Assembly (NCBI RefSeq): GCF_040054535.1
Contig: NC_090782.1
Coordinates: 24,354,501-24,418,500 of the forward strand
Direction: 5' to 3'
DNA length: 64,000 nucleotides
Source of the DNA: Antennarius striatus
Taxonomy: Eukaryota > Chordata > Actinopteri > Lophiiformes > Antennariidae
Positions 54,147 to 64,000 of this stretch are shown here, piece after piece. Each line of letters begins with the position of its first letter. Position 1 is the first letter of the stretch. The translations under genes and the position numbers were made by a program. Under the pieces are notes generated by a model, which saw nothing but the letters and a program-made list of their open reading frames with translations, was not told the origin of the DNA and did no database searches.

Positions 54147-54186
<40 letters not shown>
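50636..54186 (+). mobile_element. Full-length Rex1-type LINE inserted in the satellite
   Basis: It has a GC-richer 5' UTR (from about 50636), a single intact ORF and a T-rich 3' UTR. It ends 'gggattaataaagtatc' and a (TATC)n run. On the right, satellite restarts at 'ttcaaccaaaagcac', matching the point where it broke off on the left, so the array was split without visible loss. The assignment to Rex1/Babar rests on RT style and tail, from memory. Confidence 0.88.
50759..53779 (+). CDS. LINE endonuclease-reverse transcriptase, intact (1,006 aa)
   Basis: The N-terminal APE-type endonuclease runs from about 65 to 285. Its residues are N70 (GNVNSLPNK), E101 (FSETWLT), D223 and N225 (TGDFNH), and D273/H274 (KSDHN). 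A basic and Ser/Pro-rich linker (about 360-530) follows. The RT spans about 530-830, with AAGPDKVSPRLL, motif A FFDFSSAFNT (D678), motif B STGAPQGTVLSP and motif C YSDD (765-768; F/YADD is more common). The C-terminal part holds CWGGGARKRDMDRL. The enzyme nicks target DNA and copies its own RNA there. There are no stops or frameshifts, so the copy could be active or very recent. The ATG at 50759 is the first in frame after the 5' UTR. Confidence 0.93.
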   Translation: MYSDMLVYSREELMSMRVKGDPATRDLIPAELRRRYRGCRAGRVERTRLTARAANRRRVKPSVPSVITGNVNSLPNKLDELTALCRTDHRYRETSLLVFSETWLTGDVPDANVRLTGFSSVRADRDTNTAGKKKGGGLIIYTNDRWCHPGHVTVKSTLCNRDLELTAVSIRPYYLAREFSHVIVLAVYIPPRADPEAARETICGTTSALRTRHPEALVIITGDFNHVTLDSSLPTMVQCVDCPTRKNRTIDLFYTNAKEAYTATPLPPLGKSDHNLVYLQPTYIPLVKRLPATTRQVRRWSPEAEEMLRDCFQITDWDVIVGSHGEDIEGAAQCFTDYINFCVDTVAPVRTIRCYPNNKPWVTKEVKAVLNRKKRAFRSKNEEEMRKAQKEVRLCLREAKEAYRRKLEKQLGRNQVREVWNGMRTITGHGKGRSTVEGNIERANELNSFFNRFSSPTTPGSSSQASPGLQASPGPTDRSTDAPSSCASSPSTPATSPEPTPRTAKLNGWTSSTTGFPTSPQPPAPTTTETIITADLVTTTLRRLRPYKAAGPDKVSPRLLRACASELGDPLQQLFNLSLRLGRVPSLWKTSCIVPVPKKGRPTELNDHRPVALTSHVMKTLERLVLELMRPQVQGAMDPLQFAYQAKVGVDDAVMYLLHRTLSYLDAGGCAVRVLFFDFSSAFNTIQPQLLQDKLTSMAVDPYLVSWITDYLTDRPQYVRMGDCLSSMVTSSTGAPQGTVLSPILFTLYTSDFKHNSDTCHIQKYSDDTAIVACIREGDEGGYRASVADFVEWCQQNQLQLNVSKTKETVLDFRRAPPSPQPVIINGSEVEVVENYKYLGLQLDSRLDWSLNSNCVYKKGQSRMYFLRRLASFNICPKLLFMFYQSVVSSVLSYAIVCWGGGARKRDMDRLNRLIRRAGSVVGLSLDSVDMLLESRTMSKIKAIMNNTRHPLHTTFSQQRSTFSGRLLSHSASTERLRSSFVPRAIRGYNDSLRRSGGEVGRSARG

Positions 54187-54188
<2 letters not shown>

Positions 54189-57100
54189 CAACCAAAAGCA
54201 CTTTTATTTGACCCGCAGGTCATGAAAAATAAAAAAAAATTATTGACCCGCCGGTCAATGGAAAAAAAAATGTCCTGACCCGCGGGTCAACAAAAAATAA
54301 AAATTATATTGATCCACCAATAACCACAAAAATGACTTTATTTGACCCCCCTTTAAACCAAAAGCACTTTTATTTTACCCGCAGGTCATGAAAAAAAAAA
54401 AAAAATTATTGACCCGCCGGTCAATGGAAAAAGAAAATTTCTTGGCCCGCGGGTCAAGAGAAATTAAAAATTATATTGACCCACCAATAACCACAAAAAT
54501 GACTTTATTTGACCCCCCTTTAAACCAAAAGCACTTTTATTTTACCCGCAGGTCATGAAAAAAAAAAAAAAATTATTGACCCGCCGGTCAATGGAAAAAG
54601 AAAATTTCTTGACCCGCGGGTCAACAAAAAATAAAAATTTTATTGAAATTCCAATAACCACAAAAATGACTTTATTTCACCCCCCTTTCAACCAAAAGCA
54701 CTTTTATTTGACCCGCAGGTCATGAAAAAAAAATAAAAATTGTGACCCGCCGGTCAATGGAAAAAAAAATTACTTGACCCGCGGGTCAAGAGAAATTACA
54801 AATTATATTGACCCACCAATAACTACAAAAATGACTTTATTTGACCCCCCTTTAAACCAAAAGCACTTTTATTTGACCCGCAGGTCATGAAAAATAAAAA
54901 AAAATTATTGACCCGCCGGTCAATGGAAAAAGAAAATTTCTTGACCCGCGGGTCAAGAGAAATTAAAAATTATATTGACCCACAAATGACTTTATTTGAC
55001 CCCCCTTTAAACCAAAAGCACTTTTATTTGACCCGCAGGTCATGAAAAAAAAAAAAAATTATTGACCCGCCGGTCAATGAAAAAAGAAAATTTCTTGACC
55101 CGCGGGTCAACAAAAAATAAAAATTTTATTGAAATTCCAATAACCACAAACATGACTTTATTTCACCCCACTTTAAACCAAAAGCACTTTTATTTGACCC
55201 GCAGGTCATGAAAAATAAAAAAAAATTATTGACCCGCCGGTCAATGGAAAAAAAAATTACTTGACCCGCGGGTCAACAAAAAATAAAAATTTTATTGACC
55301 TTCCAATGACCACGAAAATGACTTTATTTGACCCCCCTTTCAACAAAAAGCACTTTTATTTGACCCGCAGGTCATGAAAAATAAAAAAAAATTATTGACC
55401 CGCCGGTCAATGGAAAAAAAAATGTCTTGACCCGCGGGTCAACAAAAAATAAAAATTATATTGATCCACCAATAACCACAAAAATGACTTTATTTCACCC
55501 CCCTTTCAAACAAAAGCAGTTTTATTTGACCCGCAGGTCATGAAAAAAAAAAAAATATTGTGACCCGCCGGTCAATGGAAAAAAAAATTACTTGACCCGC
55601 GGGTCAAGGGAAATTAAAAATTATATTGACCCACCAATAACCACAAAAATGACTTTATTTGACCCCACTTTAAACCAAAAGCACTTTTATTTTACCCGCA
55701 GGTCATGAAAAATAAAAAAAAATTACTGACCCGCCGGTCAATGGAAAAAGAAAATTTCATGACCCGCGGGTCAAGAGAAATTAAAAATTATATTGACCCA
55801 CAAATGACTTTATTTGACCCCCCTTTAAACCAAAAGCACTTTTATTTGACCCGCAGGTCATGACAAAAAAAAAATAATTTACTGACCCGCCGGTCAATAG
55901 AAAAAAAAGATTTCTTGACCCGCGGGTCAACAAATAATAAAAATTTTATTGACCTTCCAATAACCACAAAAATGACTTTATTTGACCCCCCTTTCAACCA
56001 AAAGCACTTTTATTTGACCCGCAGGTCATGAAAAAAAAAAAAGAAATTATTCACCCGCCGGTCAATGGAAAAAGAAAATTTCTTGAACCACGGGTCAAGA
56101 GAAATGAAAAATTTTATTGACCCACCAATAACCACAAAAATGACTTTATTTGACCCCCCTTTCAACCAAAAGCACTTTTATTTGACCCGCAGGTCATGAA
56201 AAATAAGGAAAAATTATTGACCCGCCGGTCAGTGGAAAAAAAAAAGTCCTGACCCGCGGGTCAACAAAAAATAAAAATTATATTGGTCCACCAATAACCA
56301 CAAAAATGACTTTATTTCACCCCCCTTTCAACCAAAAGCACTTTTATTTGACCCGCAGGTCATAAAAAATAAAAAAAAATTATTGACCCGCCGGTCAATG
56401 GAAAAAGAAAATTTCTTGACCCGCGGGTCAACAAAAAATAATTTTATTGAAATTCCAATAACCACAAAAATGACTTTATTTCACCCCCCTTTCAACCAAA
56501 AGCACTTTTATTTGACCCGCAGGTCATTACAAAAAAAAAATAATTTCCTGACCCGCCGGTCAATAGAAAAAAAAGATTTCTTGACCCGCGGGTCAACAAA
56601 AAATAAAAATTTTATTGAAATTCCAATAACAACAAAAATGACTTTATTTCACCCCCCTTTCAACCAAAAGCACTTTTATTTGACCCGCAGGTCATGAAAA
56701 CAAAAAAGAAAAATTATTGACCCGCCGGTCAATGGAAAAAGAAAATTTCTTGACCCGCGGGTCAAGAGAAATTAAAAATTATATTGACCCACCAATAACC
56801 ACAAAAATGACTTTATTTGACCCCCCTTTAAACCAAAAGCACTTTTATTTGACCCGCAGGTCATGAAAAATAAAAAAAAATTATTGACCCGCCGGTCAAT
56901 GGAAAAAGAAAATTTCTTGACCCGCGGGTCAAGAGAAATTAAAAATTATAATGACCCACAAATGACTTTATTTGACCCCCCTTTAAACCAAAAGCACTTT
57001 TATTTGACCCGCAGGTCATGAAAAATAAAAAAAAATTATTGACCCGCCGGTCAATGGTAAAAAAAATGTCCTGACCCGCGGGTCAACAAAAAATAAAAAT

Positions 57101-60100
57101 TATATTGATCCATCAATAACCACAAAAATGACTTTATTTCACGCCCCTTTCAACCAAAAGCACTTTTATTTGACCCGCAGGTCATGAAAAAAAAAAAGAA
57201 AAATTATTGACCCGCCGGTCAATGGAAAAAGAAAATTTCTTGACCCGCGGGTCAAGAGAAATTAAAAATTATATTGACCCACCAATAACCACAAAAATGA
57301 CTTTATTTGACCCCCCTTTAAACCAAAAGCACTTTTATTTGACCCGCAGGTCATGAAAAATAAAAAAAAATTATTGACCCGCCGGTCAATGGAAAAAGAA
57401 AATTTCTTGACCAGCGGGTCAAGAGAAATTAAAAATTATATTGACCCACAAATGACTTTATTTGACCCCCCTTTAAATCAAAAGCACTTTTATTTGACCG
57501 GCAGGTCATGAAAAATAAAAAAAATTATTGACCCGCCGGTCAATGGAAAAAAAAATGTCCTGACCCGCGGGTCAACAAAAAATAAAAATTTTATTGAAAT
57601 TCCAATAACCACAAAAATGACTTTATTTGACCCCCCTTTCAACCAAAAGCACTTTTATTTGACCCGCAGGTCATGAAAAATAAAAAAAAATTATTGACCC
57701 GCCGGTCAATGGAAAAAGAAAATTTCTTGACCCGCGGGTCAACAAAAAATAAAAATTTTATTGACCTTCCAATTACCACAAAAATGACTTTATTTGACCC
57801 CCCTTTAAACAAAAAGCACTTTTATTTGACCCGCAGGTCATGAAAAATAAAAAAAAATTATTGACCCGCCGGTCAATGGAAAAAAAAATTACTTGACCCG
57901 CGGGTCAACAAAAAATAAAAATTTTATTGACCTTCCAATGACCACGAAAATGACTTTATTTCACCCCACTTTAAACAAAAAGCACTTTTATTTGACCCGC
58001 AGGTCATGAAAAATAAAAAAAAATTATTGACCCGCCGGTCAATGGAAAAAAAAATTACTTGACCCGCGGGTCAACAAAAAATAAAAATTTTATTGACCTT
58101 CCAATGACCACGAAAATGACTTTATTTGACCCCCCTTTCAACAAAAAGCACTTTTATTTGACCCGCAGGTCATGACAAAAAAAAAATAATTTACTGACCC
58201 GCCGGTCAATAGAAAAAAAAGATTTCTTGACCCGCGGGTCAACAAAAAATAAAAATTTTATTGACCTTCCAATAACCACAAAAACGACTTTATTTGTCCC
58301 CCCTTTCAACCAAAAGCACTTTTATTTGACCCGCAGGTCATGAAAAAAAAAAAAGAAATTATTCACCCGCCGGTCAATGGAAAAAGAAAATTTCTTGACC
58401 CACGGGTCAAGAGAAATGAAAAATTATATTGACCCACCAATAACCACAAAAATGACTTTATTTGACCCCCCTTTCAACCAAAAGCACTTTTATTTGACCC
58501 GCAGGTCATGAAAAATAAGGAAAAATTATTGACCCGTCGGTCAGTGGAAAAAAAAATGTCCTGACCCGCGGGTCAACAAAAAATAAAAATTATATTGGTC
58601 CACCAATAACCACAAAAATGACTTTATTTGACCCCCCTTTCAACAAAAAGCACTTTTATTTGACCCGCAGGTCATGAAAAAAAAAAAATATTGTGACCCG
58701 CCGGTCAATGGAAAAAAAAATTACTTGACCCGCGGGTCAAGAGAAATTAAAAATTATATTGACCCACCAATAACCACAAAAATGACTTTATTTGACCCCA
58801 CTTTAAACCAAAAGCACTTTTATTTGACCCGCAGGTCATGAAAAATAAAAAAAAATTACTGACCCGCCGGTCAATGGAAAAAGAAAATTTCTTGACCCGC
58901 GGGTCAAGAGAAATTAAAAATTATATTGACCCACAAATGACTTTATTTGACCCCCCTTTAAACCAAAAGCACTTTTATTTGACCCGCAGGTCATGAAAAA
59001 AAAAAAAGAAATTATTCACCCGCCGGTCAATGGAAAAAGAAAATTTCTTGACCCACGGGTCAAGAGAAATGAAAAATTATATTGACCCACCAATAACCAC
59101 AAAAATGACTTTATTTGACCCCCCTTTCAACCAAAAGCACTTTTATTTGACCCGCAGGTCATGAAAAAAAAAAAAAATTTTGACCCGCCGGTCAATGGAA
59201 AAAAAAAAGTCCTGACCCGCGGGTCAACAAAAAAATAAAAATTTTATTGAAATTCCAATAACCACAAAAATGACTTTATTTCACCCCCCTTTAAACCAAA
59301 AGCACTTTTATTTGACCTGCAGGTCATGAAAAAAAAAAAGAAATTATTCACCCGCCGGTCAATGGAAAAAAAAATGTCTTGACCCGCGGGTCAACAAAAA
59401 ATAAAAATTATATTGACCCACCAATAACCACAAAAATGACTTTATTTGACCCCCCTTTAAACCAAAAGCACTTTTATTTGACCTGCAGGTCATGAAAAAA
59501 AAAAAGAAATTATTCACCCGCCGGTCAATGGAAAAAGAAAATTTCTTGACCCGCGGGTCAACAAAAAATAAAAATTTTATTGAAATTCCAATGACCACAA
59601 AAATGACTTTATTTGACCCCCCTTTCAACCAAAAGCACTTTTATTTGACCCGCAGGTCATGACAAAAAAAAAATATTGTGACCCGCCGGTCAATGGAAAA
59701 AAAAATTACTTGACCCGCGGGTCAAGAGAAATTAAAAATTATATTGACCCACCAATAACCACAAAAATGACTTTATTTGACCCCCCTTTAAACCAAAAGC
59801 ACTTTTATTTGACCCGCAGCTCATAACAAAAAAAAAAAAAATTTTACTGACCCGCCGGTCAATAGAAAAAAAAGATTTCTTGACCCGCGGGTCAACAAAA
59901 AATACAAATTTTATTGACCTTCCAATAACCACAAAAATGACTTTATTTGACCCCCCTTTCAACCAAAAGCACTTTTATTTGACCCGCAGGTCATGAAAAA
60001 AAAAAAAAATTATTCACCCGACGGTCAATGGAATAAAAAATTTCTTGACCCGCGGGTCAAGAGAAATTAAAAATTATATTGACCCACCAATAACCACAAA

Positions 60101-63100
60101 AATGACTTTATTTCACCCCCCTTTCAACCAAAAGCACTTTTATTTGACCCGCAGGTCATGAAAAATAAAGAAAAATTATTGACCCGCCGGTCAATGGAAA
60201 AAGAAAATTTCTTGACCCGCGGGTCAACAAAAAATAAAAATTTTATTGAAATTCCAATAACCACAAAAATGACTTTATTTCACCCCCCTTTCAACCAAAA
60301 GCACTTTTATTTGACCCGCAGGTCATGAAAAATAAAGAAAAATTATTGACCCGCCGGTCAGTGGAAAAAAAAATGTCCTGACCCGCGGGTCACCAAAAAA
60401 TAAAAATTATATTGGTCCACCAATAACCAAAAAAATGACTTTATTTCACCCCCCTTTCAACCAAAAGCACTTTTATTTGACCCGCAGGTCATGAAAAATA
60501 AAAAAAAATTATTGACCCGCCGGTCAATGGAAAAAGAAAATTTCTTGACCCACGGGTCAACAAAAAATAAAAATTTTATTGAAATTCCAATAACCACAAA
60601 AATGACTTTATTTCACCCCCCTTTCAACCAAAAGCACTTTTATTTGACCCGCAGGTCATGAAAAATAAAAAAAAATTATTGACCCGCCGGTCAATAGAAA
60701 AAAAAGATTTCTTGACCCGCGGGTCAACAAAAAATAAAAATTTTATTGACCTTCCAATGACCACGAAAATGACTTTATTTCACCCCACTTTAAACCAAAA
60801 GCACTTTTATTTGACCCGCAGGTCATGAAAAATAAAAAAAAATTATTGACCCGCCGGTCAATGGAAAAAAAAATTACTTGACCCGCGGGTCAACAAAAAA
60901 TAAAAATTTTATTGACCTTCCAATAACCACAAAAATGACTTTATTTGACCCCCCTTTAAACAAAAAGCACTTTTATTTGACCCGCAGGTCATGAAAAATA
61001 AAAAAAAATTATTGACCCGCCGGTCAATGGAAAAAGAAAATTTCTTGACCCGCGGGTCAACAAAAAATAAAAATTTTATTGAAATTCCAATAACCACAAA
61101 AATGACTTTATTTGACCCCCCTTTCAACCAAAAGCACTTTTATTTGACCCGCAGGTCATGACAAAAAAAAAATATTGTGACCCGCCGGTCAATAGAAAAA
61201 AAAGATTTCTTGACCCGCGGGTCAAGAGAAATTAAAAATTATATTGACCCACCAATAACCACAAAAATGACTTTATTTGACCCCACTTTAAACCAAAAGC
61301 ATTTTTATTTGACCCGCAGGTCATGACAAAAAAAAAATTATTTACTGACCCGCCGGTCAATAGAAAAAAAAGATTTCTTGACCCGCGGGTCAACAAAAAA
61401 TAAAAATTTTATTGACCTTCCAATAACCACAAAAATGACTTTATTTGACCCCCCTTTCAACCAAAAGCACTTTTATTTGACCCGCAGGTCATGAAAAAAA
61501 AAACAGAAATTATTCACCCGCCGGTCAATGGAAAAAGAAAATTTCTTGACCCACGGGTCAAGAGAAATGAAAAATTATATTGACCCACCAATAACCACAA
61601 AAATGACTTTATTTGACCCCCCTTTCAACCAAAAGCACTTTTATTTGACCCGCAGGTCATGAAAAATAAAGAAAAATTATTGACCCGCCGGTCAGTGGAA
61701 AAAAAAATGTCCTGACCCGCGGGTCACCAAAAAATAAAAATTATATTGGTCCACCAATAACCAAAAAAATGACTTTATTTCACCCCCCTTTCAACCAAAA
61801 GCACTTTTATTTGACCCGCAGGTCATGAAAAATAAAAAAAAATTATTGACCCGCCGGTCAATGGAAAAAGAAAATTTCTTGACCCACGGGTCAACAAAAA
61901 ATAAAAATTTTATTGAAATTCCAATAACCACAAAAATGACTTTATTTCACCCCCCTTTCAACCAAAAGCACTTTTATTTGACCCGCAGGTCATGAAAAAT
62001 AAAAAAAAATTATTGACCCGCCGGTCAATAGAAAAAAAAGATTTCTTGACCCGCGGGTCAACAAAAAATAAAAATTTTATTGACCTTCCAATGACCACGA
62101 AAATGACTTTATTTCACCCCACTTTAAACCAAAAGCACTTTTATTTGACCCGCAGGTCATGAAAAATAAAAAAAAATTATTGACCCGCCGGTCAATGGAA
62201 AAAAAAATTACTTGACCCGCGGGTCAACAAAAAATAAAAATTTTATTGACCTTCCAATAACCACAAAAATGACTTTATTTGACCCCCCTTTAAACAAAAA
62301 GCACTTTTATTTGACCCGCAGGTCATGAAAAATAAAAAAAAATTATTGACCCGCCGGTCAATGGAAAAAGAAAATTTCTTGACCCGCGGGTCAACAAAAA
62401 ATAAAAATTTTATTGAAATTCCAATAACCACAAAAATGACTTTATTTGACCCCCCTTTCAACCAAAAGCACTTTTATTTGACCCGCAGGTCATGACAAAA
62501 AAAAAATATTGTGACCCGCCGGTCAATAGAAAAAAAAGATTTCTTGACCCGCGGGTCAAGAGAAATTAAAAATTATATTGACCCACCAATAACCACAAAA
62601 ATGACTTTATTTGACCCCACTTTAAACCAAAAGCACTTTTATTTGACCCGCAGGTCATGACAAAAAAAAAATTATTTACTGACCCGCCGCTCAATAGAAA
62701 AAAAAGATTTCTTGACCCGCGGGTCAACAAAAAATAAAAATTTTATTGACCTTCCAATAACCACAAAAATGACTTTATTTGACCCCCCTTTCAACCAAAA
62801 GCACTTTTATTTGACCCGCAGGTCATGAAAAAAAAAACAGAAATTATTCACCCGCCGGTCAATGGAAAAAGAAAATTTCTTGACCCACGGGTCAAGAGAA
62901 ATGAAAAATTATATTGACCCACCAATAACCACAAAAATGACTTTATTTGACCCCCCTTTAAACCAAAAGCACTTTTATTTGACCCGCAGGTCATGAAAAA
63001 TAAAGAAAAATTATTGACCCGCCGGTCAGTGGAAAAAAAAATGTCCTGACCCGCGGGTCACCAAAAAATAAAAATTATATTGGTCCACCAATAACCAAAA

Positions 63101-64000
63101 AAATGACTTTATTTCACCCCCCTTTCAACCAAAAGCACTTTTATTTGACCCGCAGGTCATGAAAAATAAAAAAAAATTATTGACCCGCCGGTCAATGGAA
63201 AAAGAAAATTTCTTGACCCACGGGTCAACAAAAAATAAAAATTTTATTGAAATTCCAATAACCACAAAAATGACTTTATTTCACCCCCCTTTCAACCAAA
63301 AGCACTTTTATTTGACCCGCAGGTCATGAAAAATAAAAAAAAATTATTGACCCGCCGGTCAATAGAAAAAAAAGATTTCTTGACCCGCGGGTCAACAAAA
63401 AATAAAAATTTTATTGACCTTCCAATGACCACGAAAATGACTTTATTTCACCCCACTTTAAACCAAAAGCACTTTTATTTGACCCGCAGGTCATGAAAAA
63501 TAAAAAAAAATTATTGACCCGCCGGTCAATGGAAAAAAAAATTACTTGACCCGCGGGTCAACAAAAAATAAAAATTTTATTGACCTTCCAATAACCACAA
63601 AAATGACTTTATTTGACCCCCCTTTAAACAAAAAGCACTTTTATTTGACCCGCAGGTCATGAAAAATAAAAAAAAATTATTGACCCGCCGGTCAATGGAA
63701 AAAAAAATTACTTGACCCGCGGGTCAACAAAAAATAAAAATTTTATTGACCTTCCAATGACCACGAAAATGACTTTATTTGACCCCCCTTTCAACAAAAA
63801 GCACTTTTATTTGACCCGCAGGTCATGAAAAATAAAAAAAAATTTATGACCCGCCGGTCAATGGAAAAAAAAATGTCTTGACCCGCGGGTCAACAAAAAA
63901 TAAAAATTATATTGATCCACCAATAACCACAAAAATGACTTTATTTCACCCCCCTTTCAAACAAAAGCAGTTTTATTTGACCCGCAGGTCATGAAAAAAA
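54187..64000 (+). repeat. 167-bp satellite array, right block (about 59 units)
   Basis: Same unit as the left block; the period is 167 bp between units at 57601 and 57768. Each unit is five monomers of about 33 bp, each with a TGACC-like head and an A/T tail. Variants around 'accttccaatgaccacgaaa' and 'ggtccaccaataaccaaaaa' recur at fixed distances. The block runs off the window end. Confidence 0.96.
60300..63700 (+). repeat. 1,334-bp higher-order repeat (8 satellite units), about 2.5 copies
   Basis: Marker variants repeat at exactly 1,334 bp. 'cttccaatgaccacgaaaat' is at 60751, 62085 and 63419. 'caataaccaaaaaaatgac' is at 60421, 61755 and 63089. Left of about 60300 and right of about 63700 the match is lost. 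Confidence 0.93.

Noticed and set aside
59359..59628. Small frames of similar sequence on the minus strand of the satellite (also 60909-61127, 62243-62461)
   Set aside because: They recur because the satellite recurs; frames break whenever A-run length changes and they show no coding bias.
47590..64000. Regular palindromes spaced like a CRISPR array
   Set aside because: The intervening segments are themselves repeated and AT-rich, there are no unique spacers, and the genome is a fish.

Overview
The window is nuclear DNA from a teleost fish. Genes are split by GT-AG introns. The repeats are teleost-typical: Rex1-like and Rex3 LINEs, Tc1, hAT and Tigger-like transposons, Penelope, and fish Gypsy and Copia elements. 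The gene order vcam1-slc30a7 matches the human VCAM1-EXTL2-SLC30A7 neighbourhood, but no EXTL2 is visible between them here.

Region 1-10.2 kb is a nest of broken mobile elements. A Copia element on the minus strand abuts a deleted hAT transposon. That hAT copy was split by a 2.87-kb transposon with an IS3-like DDE transposase. Next come a stray 0.6-kb copy of vcam1 exon 2, a Gypsy gag and LTR, and a Penelope 3' end. Region 10.2-17 kb holds an internal telomeric tract, a complete five-exon gene on the minus strand for a GPI-anchored two-domain Ly6/uPAR-like protein (11486-12857), and a second copy of the deleted hAT element.

Region 17.1-24.1 kb is vcam1 on the plus strand: ten exons that join in phase to 821 residues with eight Ig domains, a membrane segment and a short tail. 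Region 24.1-31.2 kb is degenerate minisatellite and LINE fragments (Rex1-like, Rex3, and an RTE copy with clean target-site duplications). At 31337-32479 lies an intronless HIPK-like gene that has lost the catalytic HRD and DFG residues. Region 34.0-39.8 kb is slc30a7 (ZnT7): eleven exons and 385 residues with both zinc-site HxxxD motifs and a long His-rich loop. Its last intron is filled with a 29-bp minisatellite whose unit copies the exon-10 end and its splice donor.

Region 42.9-64 kb is satellite DNA. A degenerate 49-bp repeat (42.9-46.0 kb) is followed by a decayed GACC/GGTC-rich zone (46.0-47.6 kb). After that a satellite of about 167 bp runs off the end of the window. Each unit of it contains five related monomers of about 33 bp and three TGACC...GGTCA palindromes, and near the end the units are organised into a 1,334-bp higher-order repeat. 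A full-length LINE with an intact 1,006-codon ORF is inserted in the array at about 50.6-54.2 kb.

The host genes do not form one pathway. vcam1 and the Ly6-like gene encode cell-surface proteins, slc30a7 a Golgi zinc importer, and the HIPK-like gene a probable pseudokinase.
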